Notes: generated from the letters alone by a model not told the origin. 36,584 bases of DNA from Porphyromonadaceae bacterium COT-184 OH4590 (GCA_000768855.1 JRAN01000006.1:553-37136), one strand, 5' to 3'; shown: positions 1 to 7,990, counted from the first letter of the stretch. Numbers and translations: made by a program.

Positions 1-144
1 GTTCCGGCAATACAAAGGCTCGAAAGCCGTATCGAATTTTTCCCAATCTATTTTGTCGGTCAATTGGTAGAGTGGGTGCGATGAATTCAGCATCTCTGAC
101 AGACTGCTGAATAATGAAGGGCTATTATGGGGCTTTTTAATCAT
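1..144 (-). CDS. Transposase, IS5/IS1182-like, N-terminal fragment cut by the window edge
   Basis: The reading frame is open from an ATG at 144 down to base 1, giving 48 residues beginning MIKKPHNSPSLFSSLSEMLN. The segment with H-P-L-Y-Q-L, then D-K-I-D-W, then F-x-P-L-Y-C-R matches the conserved N-terminal DUF772-type region of IS5/IS1182-family DDE transposases (family knowledge). The DDE catalytic residues would lie beyond the left edge, so activity cannot be judged. The start is supported by two Bacteroidota-type promoters just upstream and a leader of about 15 bases from the nearer one. The exact IS subgroup is uncertain. Confidence 0.75.
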   Translation of the reverse strand, partial: MIKKPHNSPSLFSSLSEMLNSSHPLYQLTDKIDWEKFDTAFEPLYCRN

Positions 145-145
145 A

Positions 146-191
146 AAATCTGCAAGTTTCCTATTACAAAGGTAAGAAAACTTGCAGATTT
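146..191 (-). promoter_or_regulatory. Inverted repeat adjacent to the transposase start codon
   Basis: AAATCTGCAAG (minus strand, 191-181) pairs perfectly over 11 bases with CTTGCAGATTT (156-146), which ends one base before the ATG at 144. Only transcripts starting outside the inner promoter contain both arms. The arrangement resembles the hairpins of IS10 and IS50 that block translation of read-through mRNA; function here is inferred. Confidence 0.5.
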
Positions 192-197
192 ATCAAA
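167..197 (-). promoter_or_regulatory. Inner transposase promoter
   Basis: On the minus strand TTTG (194-197) is followed after 19 bases by TACCTTTG (167-174), matching the Bacteroidota consensus TTTG-N17-23-TAnnTTTG. Transcription would start near 160, about 15 bases before the ATG at 144. Confidence 0.7.
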
Positions 198-239
198 GGG
201 TTTTGCAGATTAATTTACTGAATATCAGATTTCCTATTA

Positions 240-270
240 CAAAGGTAAGAAAACTTGCAGATTTATCAAA
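240..270 (-). promoter_or_regulatory. Outer (duplicated) transposase promoter
   Basis: This is the same TTTG-N19-TACCTTTG as the inner promoter, 73 bases further out (267-270 and 240-247). A transcript from here would carry both arms of the hairpin at 146-191. Confidence 0.65.
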
Positions 271-303
271 GGGTTTTGCAGATTAATTTACTGAATATCA
301 GAT

Positions 304-483
304 GATCGATGGTTTTTAAGGGACAACTATGTAGTGTATTTTTGAAATATTTTTTGCCCAAAAATCCGTTTATTATACTTTAGGTTATCGAAAAACTGCA
401 ATATGTTAATGGTCGAATAAAACAAAGCCATTTGAGACAAAAACATTGCTTTGAAAGCCATTTTTTTCTCCGTAATATATGAA
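304..483. other. Non-coding flank of the IS; nothing recognised
   Basis: AT-rich sequence between the IS end and the terminator of the next gene. A 65-codon minus-strand frame at 327-524 has no recognisable features and overlaps the terminator hairpin, so it is not called. Confidence 0.4.
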
Positions 484-521
484 TAAAAAATAGACTGCCA
501 AAGCAAAATTGGCAATCTATT
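484..521 (-). terminator. Rho-independent terminator of the delta-60-repeat gene
   Basis: On the minus strand ATAGATTGCCAA pairs with TTGGCAGTCTAT (one G-U pair) around a 7-base loop, followed by a run of six T. It lies 27 bases after the stop codon of the gene ending at 548. Confidence 0.8.
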
Positions 522-547
522 CAATTATTAATAAAAAAACTTTAACC

Positions 548-2143
548 TTATTTTTTTGTAAATCTGCTTACAAATACCTGTTTGTCGGCACAGATAACTT
601 TTACAATGTAATTGCCACTGTCTAACTTAGATACATCGATTGTTTTTGTATTAGCAGTTGTCATCACAATACTTCCTGCCATATCGAATATTTGTACTTT
701 GTAGCTGTTTAGTGTTTCGTTGATAGCAATATTCAATATCTCTTTTGTTGGGTTAGGATATACAGTTATGGTTTTAATGTCTGATGTTACTTCTTCGGTA
801 TCTGTACCTACATTAGAGTCTGAATGATATCTGACAAGAGTAAACGGACTGCCTTTGCCACCATAAAAGGCAAGGGTTCCTACTATTATTTTACCATCGG
901 ATTGTAGAGCTATTGATTTTGATTCGTCACTAGAGTTCTTTATTACATCTGTTATTACCATACCGTTGGAGCCAAAATCATTATTTAGCTTACCGTCTTT
1001 TGTTAAGCTAATTATACCAATATCGTTTTTATCTGTGGATGCTTGTCTTACATTAACACTTCCATATATTTTACCATCTTGGTTAACAACTATATCGGTA
1101 AGATAATTTTCGTACTTATCTATAAGTTTTTTTCTTATAATACCTTTTCCTTCTGTAGCAAATGAATTGTCCAATGTACCATCTTCGTTAAGTCGAACAA
1201 AAGCAATGCTATATTCCATATCAGGAGGGTTTTTATCCCAAGAGTGTCCCCCGATAAGTATTTTACCATTTGGCATAACCTTTACAGCAGTAATATAATC
1301 GTTGCCGGAACCTATACTCATCTTCTTTATACCACTGTCACCAAAAGACATGTCTATAGTACCATCTGTGTTGATGCGGGCAATAACCCATTTCCAAATA
1401 CTACTTTCGTTGTAGAATCCACCAAGTATAACTTTATTATCTGCCTGAATGTCCATAGATTTTGCAAAAGAGAAATTGGTGCTGTTTGGAACTATTAACA
1501 CACACATTCCTTGATTACCATAAGTATTATCTCTTGAACCGTCTGCGTTATATCTTACAGCAGCTAAATTATCTTGGTGATAACCACCAACAACAATTTT
1601 ACCATCACTTTGCAAAGCCATTTTTTCGAGAGCCATACCTCCATTAGGGAACTCATCTTTCACAATACCTTTATCGCCAAAAGAGGTATCTAAAGAGCCA
1701 TTGTCATTAAATTTTAAAAGTAATACCTTGGTTTTTTTTCCATCAAATAGACGTCCACACACCAATATTTTGCCATCTTCCAATATTTTTACATCTGCTG
1801 CTGTTTGAAAATAGCTATCATCATCGGTCTCGTCTTCAAGCACCAATTGTCCCGAACCTGATTTACCGAAAGTGTTGTCGAGAGAGCCGTCCGCGTTATA
1901 ACGAACTAATGCAACTCTTGTAATAGTGCTGAATTTAGTAGAACCTACAGCAATGATTTTACCATTAGGATATGTTGCTATTTCTTGGATTATATCGGCA
2001 ATCCAATCGCCGGATCCAATAGCTGTTTGAACTACCCCGTTAGTACCCCAAGAGGTATCCACAGTACCTGCACTTTGTGCTTTTGCAGCACTCCACATTG
2101 TCGCTGTAAGAGCGACCAAAAACAGTAAGATTTTTTTTCTCAT
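548..2143 (-). CDS. Secreted delta-60-repeat protein with T9SS type A sorting domain
   Basis: A 531-residue predicted exported protein. Residues 1-22 form a signal peptide (MRKK, hydrophobic core, A-K-A-Q). The body holds roughly seven repeats of about 50-60 residues built around D-G-(S/T)-L-D-N-(T/S)-F-G and D-G-K-I-(L/V)-V-G-G, which is the delta-60 / beta-propeller-like repeat seen in bacterial surface proteins. The last ~75 residues begin V-Y-P-N-P-T and end in a basic tail, the Por secretion (T9SS type A) sorting domain, so the protein should cross the outer membrane through T9SS and be anchored or released. It is a single-gene unit with its own promoter and terminator. The ligand or role is unknown; delta-60 repeats do not specify one. 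Confidence 0.85.
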   Translation of the reverse strand: MRKKILLFLVALTATMWSAAKAQSAGTVDTSWGTNGVVQTAIGSGDWIADIIQEIATYPNGKIIAVGSTKFSTITRVALVRYNADGSLDNTFGKSGSGQLVLEDETDDDSYFQTAADVKILEDGKILVCGRLFDGKKTKVLLLKFNDNGSLDTSFGDKGIVKDEFPNGGMALEKMALQSDGKIVVGGYHQDNLAAVRYNADGSRDNTYGNQGMCVLIVPNSTNFSFAKSMDIQADNKVILGGFYNESSIWKWVIARINTDGTIDMSFGDSGIKKMSIGSGNDYITAVKVMPNGKILIGGHSWDKNPPDMEYSIAFVRLNEDGTLDNSFATEGKGIIRKKLIDKYENYLTDIVVNQDGKIYGSVNVRQASTDKNDIGIISLTKDGKLNNDFGSNGMVITDVIKNSSDESKSIALQSDGKIIVGTLAFYGGKGSPFTLVRYHSDSNVGTDTEEVTSDIKTITVYPNPTKEILNIAINETLNSYKVQIFDMAGSIVMTTANTKTIDVSKLDSGNYIVKVICADKQVFVSRFTKK

Positions 2144-2309
2144 ATAAAAAATTTTAATTTAATTTTGGGGTAGATTTCTCTACCGAGTTTTATAATTAAT
2201 TTAATTAGTAATTCTTTTTTTACTTTGGTAATGTGGCAGTATTGCTACTATGCATATATAGAAATTATCTATTTTTTGATAAACAAAAACAATAAAATTA
2301 ATCACGGCG

Positions 2310-2341
2310 TAAAGTTAGTAAAAAATTTATAATACTACAAA
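2310..2341 (-). promoter_or_regulatory. Candidate promoter of the delta-60-repeat gene
   Basis: Minus-strand TTTG (2338-2341), 20 bases, then TAACTTTA (2310-2317), one mismatch from TAnnTTTG. This would give a leader of about 160 bases. Confidence 0.4.
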
Positions 2342-2624
2342 TAAAAAGATAACATTGCTACAGATAAATGTATAAAATTATGTATTTGGCTGTATAATAG
2401 ATTCATTATTAAAAAACAACGAGCTCTAATTTAGAATGATTATAAATAAAAATCGATAATAAATCTATCTGCGTTGTTTGTATTTGTAAAGCTTGTAATA
2501 TAAAAGTTTTCAAGTATCCTACACAGTAAAAAACGTGATTCCCACACATATGAGAATGATGAGAAACATAAAAATTGAAGACAATCAGCAGATTGATGTA
2601 TCTGTCGAGACATTCGCTTTTATA
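2342..2624. other. AT-rich divergent intergenic region; nothing recognised
   Basis: No open frame, clear dyad or RNA gene was seen between the leftward promoter at 2310-2341 and the rightward promoter at 2625-2655. Confidence 0.4.
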
Positions 2625-2655
2625 TTGTGTAATATGCGATAAATTACTATCTTTG
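2625..2655 (+). promoter_or_regulatory. Promoter of the nfeD-floA operon
   Basis: TTG at 2625-2627, 20 bases, then a perfect TATCTTTG at 2648-2655. The expected start is near 2662, leaving a leader of about 27 bases. Confidence 0.75.
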
Positions 2656-2688
2656 CAAAATGGGATATCAATGTTTTATTAACCTTAT

Positions 2689-3153
2689 ATGACAGTAGCA
2701 CTAATCATTACATTTGCCCTTTTGGGAATAGCTCTTTTGGTATTGGAAATATTCTTTTTGCCCGGTACTACTATCGCAGGTATAGCGGGTGGGCTTTTTA
2801 TACTTGCTTCTATTTGGGTAGCGTTTGCATCGTTTGGGAGTCACATTGGTTGGTACACTATTGCAGGCATAGCAATTGTGCTGACACTGTCAATTGTACT
2901 GTTTATAAAGCTCGGAGTAATGGATAGAGTCTCTCTTAAAGCCGAGATAGACTCTAAGGTAGAGGCAAAAAATGATATGGTAAAGGTAGGTGATATAGGC
3001 GTGGCTATTTCGCGTTTGGCTCCTATAGGCAATGCTGAAATAAATGGGGTTGTAGTTGAGGTTAAGTCAATTAACGGTTTTGTTGATGTTGGTACTCAGA
3101 TTGAGATAATCTCAGCCGACAGTCAAGAGATTTTGATACGTACAATTGTATAA
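2689..3153 (+). CDS. NfeD-like membrane protein (short NfeD1b type)
   Basis: A 154-residue inner-membrane protein. Residues 1-25, 27-47 and 52-75 are hydrophobic segments, and about 95-154 form a small beta-rich domain (V-K-V-G-D-I-G-V-A, then N-G-V-V-V-E-V) typical of the C-terminal OB fold of NfeD proteins. It lacks the N-terminal ClpP-class protease domain of long NfeD, so it is the short form, which is usually encoded beside flotillin-like genes. Here floA follows after 73 bases on the same strand, matching that pattern. The likely role is a partner of FloA in organising membrane microdomains. The intervening gap contains a 14-bp palindrome (TTCTTTTAAAAGAA, 3172-3185) of unknown meaning. 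Confidence 0.8.
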   Translation: MTVALIITFALLGIALLVLEIFFLPGTTIAGIAGGLFILASIWVAFASFGSHIGWYTIAGIAIVLTLSIVLFIKLGVMDRVSLKAEIDSKVEAKNDMVKVGDIGVAISRLAPIGNAEINGVVVEVKSINGFVDVGTQIEIISADSQEILIRTIV

Positions 3154-3226
3154 AATTAAATGATAAAAACATTCTTTTAAAAGAAAAATAGTATTAATAA
3201 TTAAAAAAATAAAAATTAAAGTATTT

Positions 3227-4216
3227 ATGGATTTATTAGTTGTAGGAGGAGCGATTCTGGTATTGGTATTGCTCATTATATTCTTCTATTTTGTGCCTAT
3301 ATTGTTGTGGATCAACGCAAAAGCAGCAGGAGTAAACATTTCGCTTTTGCAGCTTTTTCTTATGAGATTGAGAAAAGTGCCTGCTCCTGTGATAGTTAAT
3401 GCTATGATTGAGGCACACAAAGCAGGTCTTTTGGACATAAAAAGGGACGATCTTGAGGCTCATTACCTCGCAGGCGGACATGTCGAAAAGGTGGTTCATG
3501 CCTTGGTATCGGCATCGAAAGCCAATATAGACCTGTCGTTCAAAATGGCAACAGCCATCGACCTTGCAGGGCGTAACGTATTGGATGCCGTACAAATGTC
3601 GGTAAACCCCAAAGTGATTGACACACCTATCGTTACCTCTGTGGCCAAAGATGGTATTCAGCTTTTGGCAAAGGCTCGTGTAACAGTTCGTGCCAACATT
3701 CGCCAACTTGTGGGCGGTGCAGGCGAAGAGACTATTCTTGCGCGTGTAGGCGAAGGTATTGTGTCATCTATCGGTTCGGCTATGTCACACAAACTGGTAC
3801 TCGAAAATCCCGACTCTATCTCTAAACTCGTGTTGAGCAAAGGGCTCGACGCGGGTACGGCATTCGAAATACTCTCTATCGATATTGCCGATGTAGATGT
3901 AGGTAAAAATATCGGAGCCAACCTCCAGATGGACCAAGCCGAAGCCGACAAAAATATCGCTCAGGCTCGTGCCGAAGAGCGTCGTGCTATGGCTATAGCC
4001 CTCGAACAAGAGATGAAAGCTAAAGCTCAAGAGGCAAAAGCCAAAGTTATAGAGGCTGAGGCACAGGTACCTTTGGCAATGGCGGAGGCATTCCGTGAGG
4101 GTAATTTGGGCATAATGGATTATTATCGAATGAAAAACATTGAGGCAGACACTGCTATGCGAGATTCTATCGGCAAACCAAGCGGGCAAGACTCGGTAAA
4201 TCAACCTAAAAAATAA
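3227..4216 (+). CDS. floA: Flotillin-like protein FloA
   Basis: A 329-residue flotillin-like scaffold of membrane microdomains. Residues 4-28 form an N-terminal membrane hairpin or TM segment, followed by the family-specific [10 protein letters not shown] and a PHB/SPFH-like region to about residue 225. The segment from about 230 to 290 is a long Ala/Glu/Lys-rich helix ([17 protein letters not shown]) that drives oligomerisation in the family. Length matches bacterial FloA (about 330 residues). It follows the nfeD gene and is closed by a strong terminator at 4290-4319. The family assignment is firm; the client proteins are not visible from sequence. Confidence 0.92.
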   Translation: MDLLVVGGAILVLVLLIIFFYFVPILLWINAKAAGVNISLLQLFLMRLRKVPAPVIVNAMIEAHKAGLLDIKRDDLEAHYLAGGHVEKVVHALVSASKANIDLSFKMATAIDLAGRNVLDAVQMSVNPKVIDTPIVTSVAKDGIQLLAKARVTVRANIRQLVGGAGEETILARVGEGIVSSIGSAMSHKLVLENPDSISKLVLSKGLDAGTAFEILSIDIADVDVGKNIGANLQMDQAEADKNIAQARAEERRAMAIALEQEMKAKAQEAKAKVIEAEAQVPLAMAEAFREGNLGIMDYYRMKNIEADTAMRDSIGKPSGQDSVNQPKK

Positions 4217-4289
4217 GGCTTAACGTTTTTTATTATATCATTGTTTCAAAATCAATTGATGAAACAATATTTATAAAACTATTTTTAAG

Positions 4290-4319
4290 ATGCAGGATTC
4301 TTAGTCCTGCATTTTTTTT
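4290..4319 (+). terminator. Rho-independent terminator after floA
   Basis: ATGCAGGA (4290-4297) pairs with TCCTGCAT (4305-4312) around TTCTTAG, followed by eight T. The T run merges directly into the -7 box of purD. Confidence 0.85.
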
Positions 4320-4326
4320 AACTTTG
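4319..4326 (+). promoter_or_regulatory. -7 box of the purD promoter, fused to the floA terminator
   Basis: Perfect TAACTTTG at 4319-4326 (TAnnTTTG). The upstream -33 region falls inside the floA terminator hairpin. Transcription would start near 4333, which places the TTG at 4324 outside the mRNA and decides the purD start at 4351. Confidence 0.65.
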
Positions 4327-4350
4327 CAAAAAAATCATACACTACAAACA

Positions 4351-5595
4351 ATGAAAGTACTTGTAATAGGTGGCGGAGGCAGGGAGCATGCCATTTGTGC
4401 CGCACTCAAAAAATCGAAAAAGGTAGATAAAATATATTGTGCATCGGGCAATGCAGGCATAGCCTCTATAGCAGAATGTGTGTCCATAGGCGACACCGAT
4501 ATTGAGGCGTTGGCAGCCTTTGCCAAAAGTAGAACAATAGACCTTACTGTGGTAGGTCCCGAGGCAAGCTTGGCGGCAGGGATTGTCGATAGGTTTGAGG
4601 ATGAGGGACTGAAGATATTTGGAGCATCACGCCGAGCTACTCAGATAGAGTCAAGCAAGGAGTTTGCCAAGAACTTGATGCGGAAATACGATATACCGAC
4701 AGCCAAATACGCAATTTTTGCGGACTACAACGAGGCTATAGCCTATTTAGAACGCCACCAGGCACCCATTGTAATAAAATACGACGGACTTGCAGCAGGC
4801 AAAGGCGTAGTGGTGGCTATGACCGACAATGAGGCTCGCAATGCTCTCAAAGACATGCTTTTAGACCATAAATATGGTGATGCCAAGGTAATAATGGAGG
4901 AGTTTATGCAGGGACCGGAATTTTCGTTTATGTGCTTTGTAGGAGGCGAGAACGTCTATCCTATGGCTTTGGCACAAGACCATAAGCGTGCTTTCGACAA
5001 CGACCAAGGTCCAAATACAGGCGGTATGGGAGCATATTCACCTCTGCCATTTATTACCTACGAGGATAGAGCCTTTGCTTTGGAGGGTATAATGAAAAAA
5101 ACGGCTAAGGCATTGGTTGCGGAGGGTTGCCCTTTCTATGGAGTGCTTTATGGTGGGTTGATGAAGACTGCCGGAGGCATCAAGGTTATAGAGTTTAACG
5201 CACGTTTTGGCGACCCAGAGACAGAGGTTGTACTACCACTTCTAAAGAGTGATATTTTCGAAGTATTCAACGATGTAATCGATGGACGTACACCTGTTTT
5301 GGAGTGGGACACTCGTGCAGCTATCGGTTTTGTACTCGCCTCGAAAGGTTACCCCGAAAGCTACGACAAGGGTATAGAGATAAAGGGACTCGATAGTCTG
5401 CAAGGCGTTGAGGTCTATCATATGGGTACAAAAAGCGATGGCAACAGACTACTTACCAACGGAGGCAGAGTACTGTTTGTTACAGCATTAGCCGATACCC
5501 TAAGCGATGCACGGAAACACGCTATAACTCAAATATCGAAAATAGAGTGCAAAAATCTGTTTTACAGACGAGATATTGGATATCAGGCAGTTTGA
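4351..5595 (+). CDS. purD: Phosphoribosylamine--glycine ligase (GAR synthetase)
   Basis: PurD joins 5-phosphoribosylamine and glycine using ATP, the second step of de novo purine synthesis, in the cytosol. The 414-residue protein has the expected length. It begins MKVLVIGGGGREHAI, the PurD N-terminal glycine-rich signature, continues with V-G-P-E, then an ATP-grasp domain (S-S-K-E-F-A-K, K-Y-D-G-L-A-A-G-K-G-V, E-E-F), the signature N-T-G-G-M-G-A-Y-S-P, and the metal-binding E-F-N-A-R-F-G-D-P-E-T. The ATG at 4351 is chosen over the in-frame TTG at 4324 because that TTG lies inside the -7 promoter box. It is a single-gene unit here with no other pur gene nearby. Confidence 0.95.
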   Translation: MKVLVIGGGGREHAICAALKKSKKVDKIYCASGNAGIASIAECVSIGDTDIEALAAFAKSRTIDLTVVGPEASLAAGIVDRFEDEGLKIFGASRRATQIESSKEFAKNLMRKYDIPTAKYAIFADYNEAIAYLERHQAPIVIKYDGLAAGKGVVVAMTDNEARNALKDMLLDHKYGDAKVIMEEFMQGPEFSFMCFVGGENVYPMALAQDHKRAFDNDQGPNTGGMGAYSPLPFITYEDRAFALEGIMKKTAKALVAEGCPFYGVLYGGLMKTAGGIKVIEFNARFGDPETEVVLPLLKSDIFEVFNDVIDGRTPVLEWDTRAAIGFVLASKGYPESYDKGIEIKGLDSLQGVEVYHMGTKSDGNRLLTNGGRVLFVTALADTLSDARKHAITQISKIECKNLFYRRDIGYQAV

Positions 5596-5641
5596 AGCCT
5601 ATATGTGGGATTTTATATCTTTTATACAGTGATACTTATCG

Positions 5642-5667
5642 AGTAAAGGCAAAGAGACTTTACTTTT
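5642..5667 (+). terminator. Possible weak terminator after purD
   Basis: AGTAAAG (5642-5648) pairs with CTTTACT (5658-5664) around a 9-base loop and is followed by only three T. A second short dyad, AAGGTT/AACCTT, lies at 5734-5751. Between them and 5829 nothing else is recognised. Confidence 0.35.
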
Positions 5668-5829
5668 GGCTTATTGTCGAAAAAGATATGATTTGCAACC
5701 GATTTTTTTAAAATCCACTTTTCTTAACGATAAAAGGTTCGAGATAACCTTAGAGGATACTTTCTAAAATTTTGAGCAAATCTTTTACTATTCGATTTTT
5801 GCACAAGCTACGGCAAGAGCAAACAATTG

Positions 5830-6720
5830 TCAAATCTCTATTTTCTTACAGTATCCTTCGTATTTATTAATTGCCACAAAGAGCAATAGATTAAGGACTA
5901 TTATTTCGAATAGCAAATAAACCCAAAAATTTTGCAGTAAAACAGCAGCAAATAGAGCTATTGAGCGACCATTGAATGTCGCTATATTGAGATAAGGCAT
6001 CACTTTGAGGCTTGTTTTTCGAAGCAACAAACGTATTTCTTCGGGAAAATCCTCGCCATATTTTGCAGTGATACGCTTTAGCATCTTCTGCAGCTGAGGA
6101 GTAAATAAAGTTTGAACAACGGTGTAATAAAGATAAAGCCTGTACAGAAACCTTTTGATACCTTTCGGCATAGCTGCATGTTTGGCTTTTATACGCTCTA
6201 TGGTGTCGAACTCTGCCCCTTTTTTTTGTGATATAAAATAGAGATGAGCCGTTTTGTAGTAATCGGATATATTGGCTTGAATAAGGTTAGACATTCCGGC
6301 TAATGAAACAGCTAACCATATAACCCAACTTTCGCCTATTTGACCCGAAACCCTAAGAGCTATACTCAGATAAATGGAGATAAACCAAAAATCGCCTGCA
6401 AGTCCGTCTAAGATTCTACCCACATCCGACTTTATCCCTGTAAGACGAGCCAACTGACCATCTACACAGTCCAAAATATTTGCAAACACCAACAAAATAA
6501 ATCCGAGTATATTTATCCAGATATTTTGTGGATAAAACAGTATACCGGCAAATACACCTATAAAAACAGATATAATGGTTATAACATTGGGAGTAACAGA
6601 TGTACGAGAGAGCACAAGAGCAATTCTGTAACCTATCGGACGATAAAACACTCTATCCAAAAAATTTTCTGTTTCGATTGATTTTAATGAATCTTCAAAC
6701 GTTTTTTTTGTTTGTTCCAT
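5830..6720 (-). CDS. CDP-alcohol phosphatidyltransferase family membrane protein
   Basis: A 296-residue inner-membrane enzyme expected to transfer a phospho-alcohol between CMP and an acceptor. The family motif is at residues 84-110: D84-x2-D87-G88-x2-A91-R92-x8-G101-x3-D105, then G-L-A-G-D110. In the standard motif the last Asp sits four residues after the third; here that place is Gly109 and the Asp is one residue later. Hydrophobic segments lie at about 45-62, 68-84, 110-125, 128-147 and 250-285. It is the last gene of a three-gene leftward operon with a dehydrogenase (17 bases upstream) and a TagD-like cytidylyltransferase, so its donor is probably the CDP-alcohol made by those genes. The product lipid or polymer is not known. 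Confidence 0.85.
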   Translation of the reverse strand: MEQTKKTFEDSLKSIETENFLDRVFYRPIGYRIALVLSRTSVTPNVITIISVFIGVFAGILFYPQNIWINILGFILLVFANILDCVDGQLARLTGIKSDVGRILDGLAGDFWFISIYLSIALRVSGQIGESWVIWLAVSLAGMSNLIQANISDYYKTAHLYFISQKKGAEFDTIERIKAKHAAMPKGIKRFLYRLYLYYTVVQTLFTPQLQKMLKRITAKYGEDFPEEIRLLLRKTSLKVMPYLNIATFNGRSIALFAAVLLQNFWVYLLFEIIVLNLLLFVAINKYEGYCKKIEI

Positions 6721-6737
6721 CTCTCCCTATTTTTAAA

Positions 6738-7466
6738 TTATTTATAAGAATAGCCTCCGTCTATTTTAACAATCTCTCCATTAAAATATTGATTATCAAC
6801 AAGCATAAGAAACACATCTGCTATCTCTTGCGGTAAGCCAAAACGTCCCAAAGCAATTTTGTTTTCAATATTGCGACGTATTTCGGCAGGTTTGGTCAGT
6901 TGCCAATCGGTATCTATAAAGCCTGGTGCCACTCCGTTTACTCTAATATCGTATGGGGTCAGATATTTCACAAGATTTTTGACCAAAGCATGTGTAGCAC
7001 TTTTGGTAACTCCGTAAGAGAGACTTGTACCGTGTGGTTGTATGCCCATCAGAGAGCCTGTAAATAATATGCTGCCTCCTCTGTTGATACGGTTTATTAT
7101 TTTCTGTAAAAGAAAAACAGGGAAATGAATATTTGCGTAAAAAACTCTGTCCCAATCCTCAAATATGGTATCCTCAAAACTGCTTCTCAAAGTGATAGCT
7201 GCATTGAAAACAACCACATCCAAAAAGACATCTCTATCCTGCAAATAGGTGTTTATATGGTATATAGAAGCACTTTGTGTGGAGTCTGCCTTTATTGCAT
7301 CAACCTCTACTGTGTATGTATTTTTTATCTCCTGTACGATGTTTTGGGCAGCTTTACTGTCAGAGGAGTATGTTAAAATCAAATTATAGCCATTTTGGGC
7401 AAACGTTTCTGCAATGGCTCTTCCTATCCCTTTGGTTCCACCCGTAATTAAGGCCGTTTTAGACAT
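6738..7466 (-). CDS. Short-chain dehydrogenase/reductase
   Basis: A 242-residue classical SDR, cytosolic. Visible motifs are the cofactor site T-G-G-T-K-G-I-G (residues 8-15), N-A-A (88-90), and the catalytic Ser138, Tyr151 and Lys155 (Y-G-V-T-K), followed by P-G-F-I-D-T and the C-terminal I-D-G-G-Y. It resembles FabG-type reductases, but no acyl-carrier genes are near. The ATG at 7466 is preferred over an in-frame TTG at 7478. It lies 18 bases after the TagD-like gene and 17 bases before the CDP-alcohol transferase. Its substrate is probably a sugar or polyol feeding the CDP-alcohol route (inferred). Confidence 0.85.
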   Translation of the reverse strand: MSKTALITGGTKGIGRAIAETFAQNGYNLILTYSSDSKAAQNIVQEIKNTYTVEVDAIKADSTQSASIYHINTYLQDRDVFLDVVVFNAAITLRSSFEDTIFEDWDRVFYANIHFPVFLLQKIINRINRGGSILFTGSLMGIQPHGTSLSYGVTKSATHALVKNLVKYLTPYDIRVNGVAPGFIDTDWQLTKPAEIRRNIENKIALGRFGLPQEIADVFLMLVDNQYFNGEIVKIDGGYSYK

Positions 7467-7484
7467 ATATTTTATCAAATCTTT

Positions 7485-7934
7485 TTACTTCAAATCCGGT
7501 TTGGCTTTCTGTTGGTGCAAAAGCGTTTCGGCATATGAGTCGTGAATGCTTTTTTTGAGGTTTGAAGTAGAGACGCCCATTCCATAAGGGAAATAAAACA
7601 CCTCAACTCCAAGGTTCTTTAGATAGTCGTATTTACCGAACCAGTCATCGCCTACGACAAAAGCGTCGATATTCAACTTTTTGACAGTTTCGGTATGGTC
7701 TAAAGTATGTTGCGGTATTACTAAATCGGGGGTTTTTAGGGCTTCTATTATCTGCATCCTTTCGTCGAAAGGAATAGCCGGCTTTGCTTTATAAGAGCTT
7801 ACAAGTTCGTCGGTAGAAACGCCCACTATCAAAATATCACCCAATGCTCGAGCATAGTTAATCATTCGAAGATGATTGTAGTGAAACAGGTCGAATGTGC
7901 CCGAAGTATAAACAATTGTCTTTCCTTTAAACAT
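7485..7934 (-). CDS. TagD-like glycerol-3-phosphate cytidylyltransferase family protein
   Basis: A 149-residue nucleotidyltransferase of the TagD family, which couples CTP to glycerol-3-phosphate or a similar phospho-alcohol. Motifs are G-T-F-D-L-F-H18-Y-N-H21 (the HxGH motif with Asn in place of Gly), S-T-D-E, V-G-D-D-W-F-G-K, and G-V-S-T-S-N-L-K-K, which stands for the R-T-x-G-I-S-T-T motif but lacks the usual arginine. Length matches TagD (about 130-150). ATG 7934 is chosen over an in-frame TTG at 7949 because that TTG is almost at the promoter. It is the first gene of the operon with the SDR and the CDP-alcohol transferase. The substituted motif residues leave the exact substrate open. 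Confidence 0.8.
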   Translation of the reverse strand: MFKGKTIVYTSGTFDLFHYNHLRMINYARALGDILIVGVSTDELVSSYKAKPAIPFDERMQIIEALKTPDLVIPQHTLDHTETVKKLNIDAFVVGDDWFGKYDYLKNLGVEVFYFPYGMGVSTSNLKKSIHDSYAETLLHQQKAKPDLK

Positions 7935-7954
7935 CTCTATCTTTTTCAAAGTTG

Positions 7955-7990
7955 CAAAATTACTCTTTTATTTTCAATAAACATTCAAAA
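7955..7990 (-). promoter_or_regulatory. Promoter of the cytidylyltransferase operon
   Basis: Minus-strand TTTG (7986-7989), 23 bases, then perfect TAATTTTG (7955-7962). It faces away from the GtrA promoter 45 bases to the right. Confidence 0.6.

Larger units (their letters stand above)
157..302. repeat. 73-bp direct tandem duplication, two copies
   Basis: Bases 157-229 and 230-302 are identical at an offset of 73. Each copy contains a complete leftward promoter (TTTG, 19 bases, TACCTTTG) and the 11-mer CTTGCAGATTT. The duplication therefore doubles the transposase promoter. Confidence 0.95.
1..303 (-). mobile_element. Right end of an IS5/IS1182-type insertion sequence (partial)
   Basis: The stretch holds the first 48 codons of a transposase reading leftward off the window edge, and about 160 bases of upstream DNA made of a 73-bp tandem duplication. 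The outer boundary is inferred to be where the second repeat copy ends, near 303. No terminal inverted repeat or target duplication can be confirmed because the other end is outside the window. Confidence 0.6.

Noticed and set aside
157-302. 73-bp duplication as an assembly artefact
   Set aside because: It cannot be excluded, but the copies form a sensible doubled promoter, so it is reported as real with the check stated.
327-524. 65-codon minus-strand frame after the delta-60-repeat gene
   Set aside because: No recognisable motif, and it overlaps the terminator hairpin at 484-521.
7467-7478. Longer start (TTG) for the dehydrogenase
   Set aside because: ATG at 7466 gives the normal N-terminus directly before the cofactor-binding motif.
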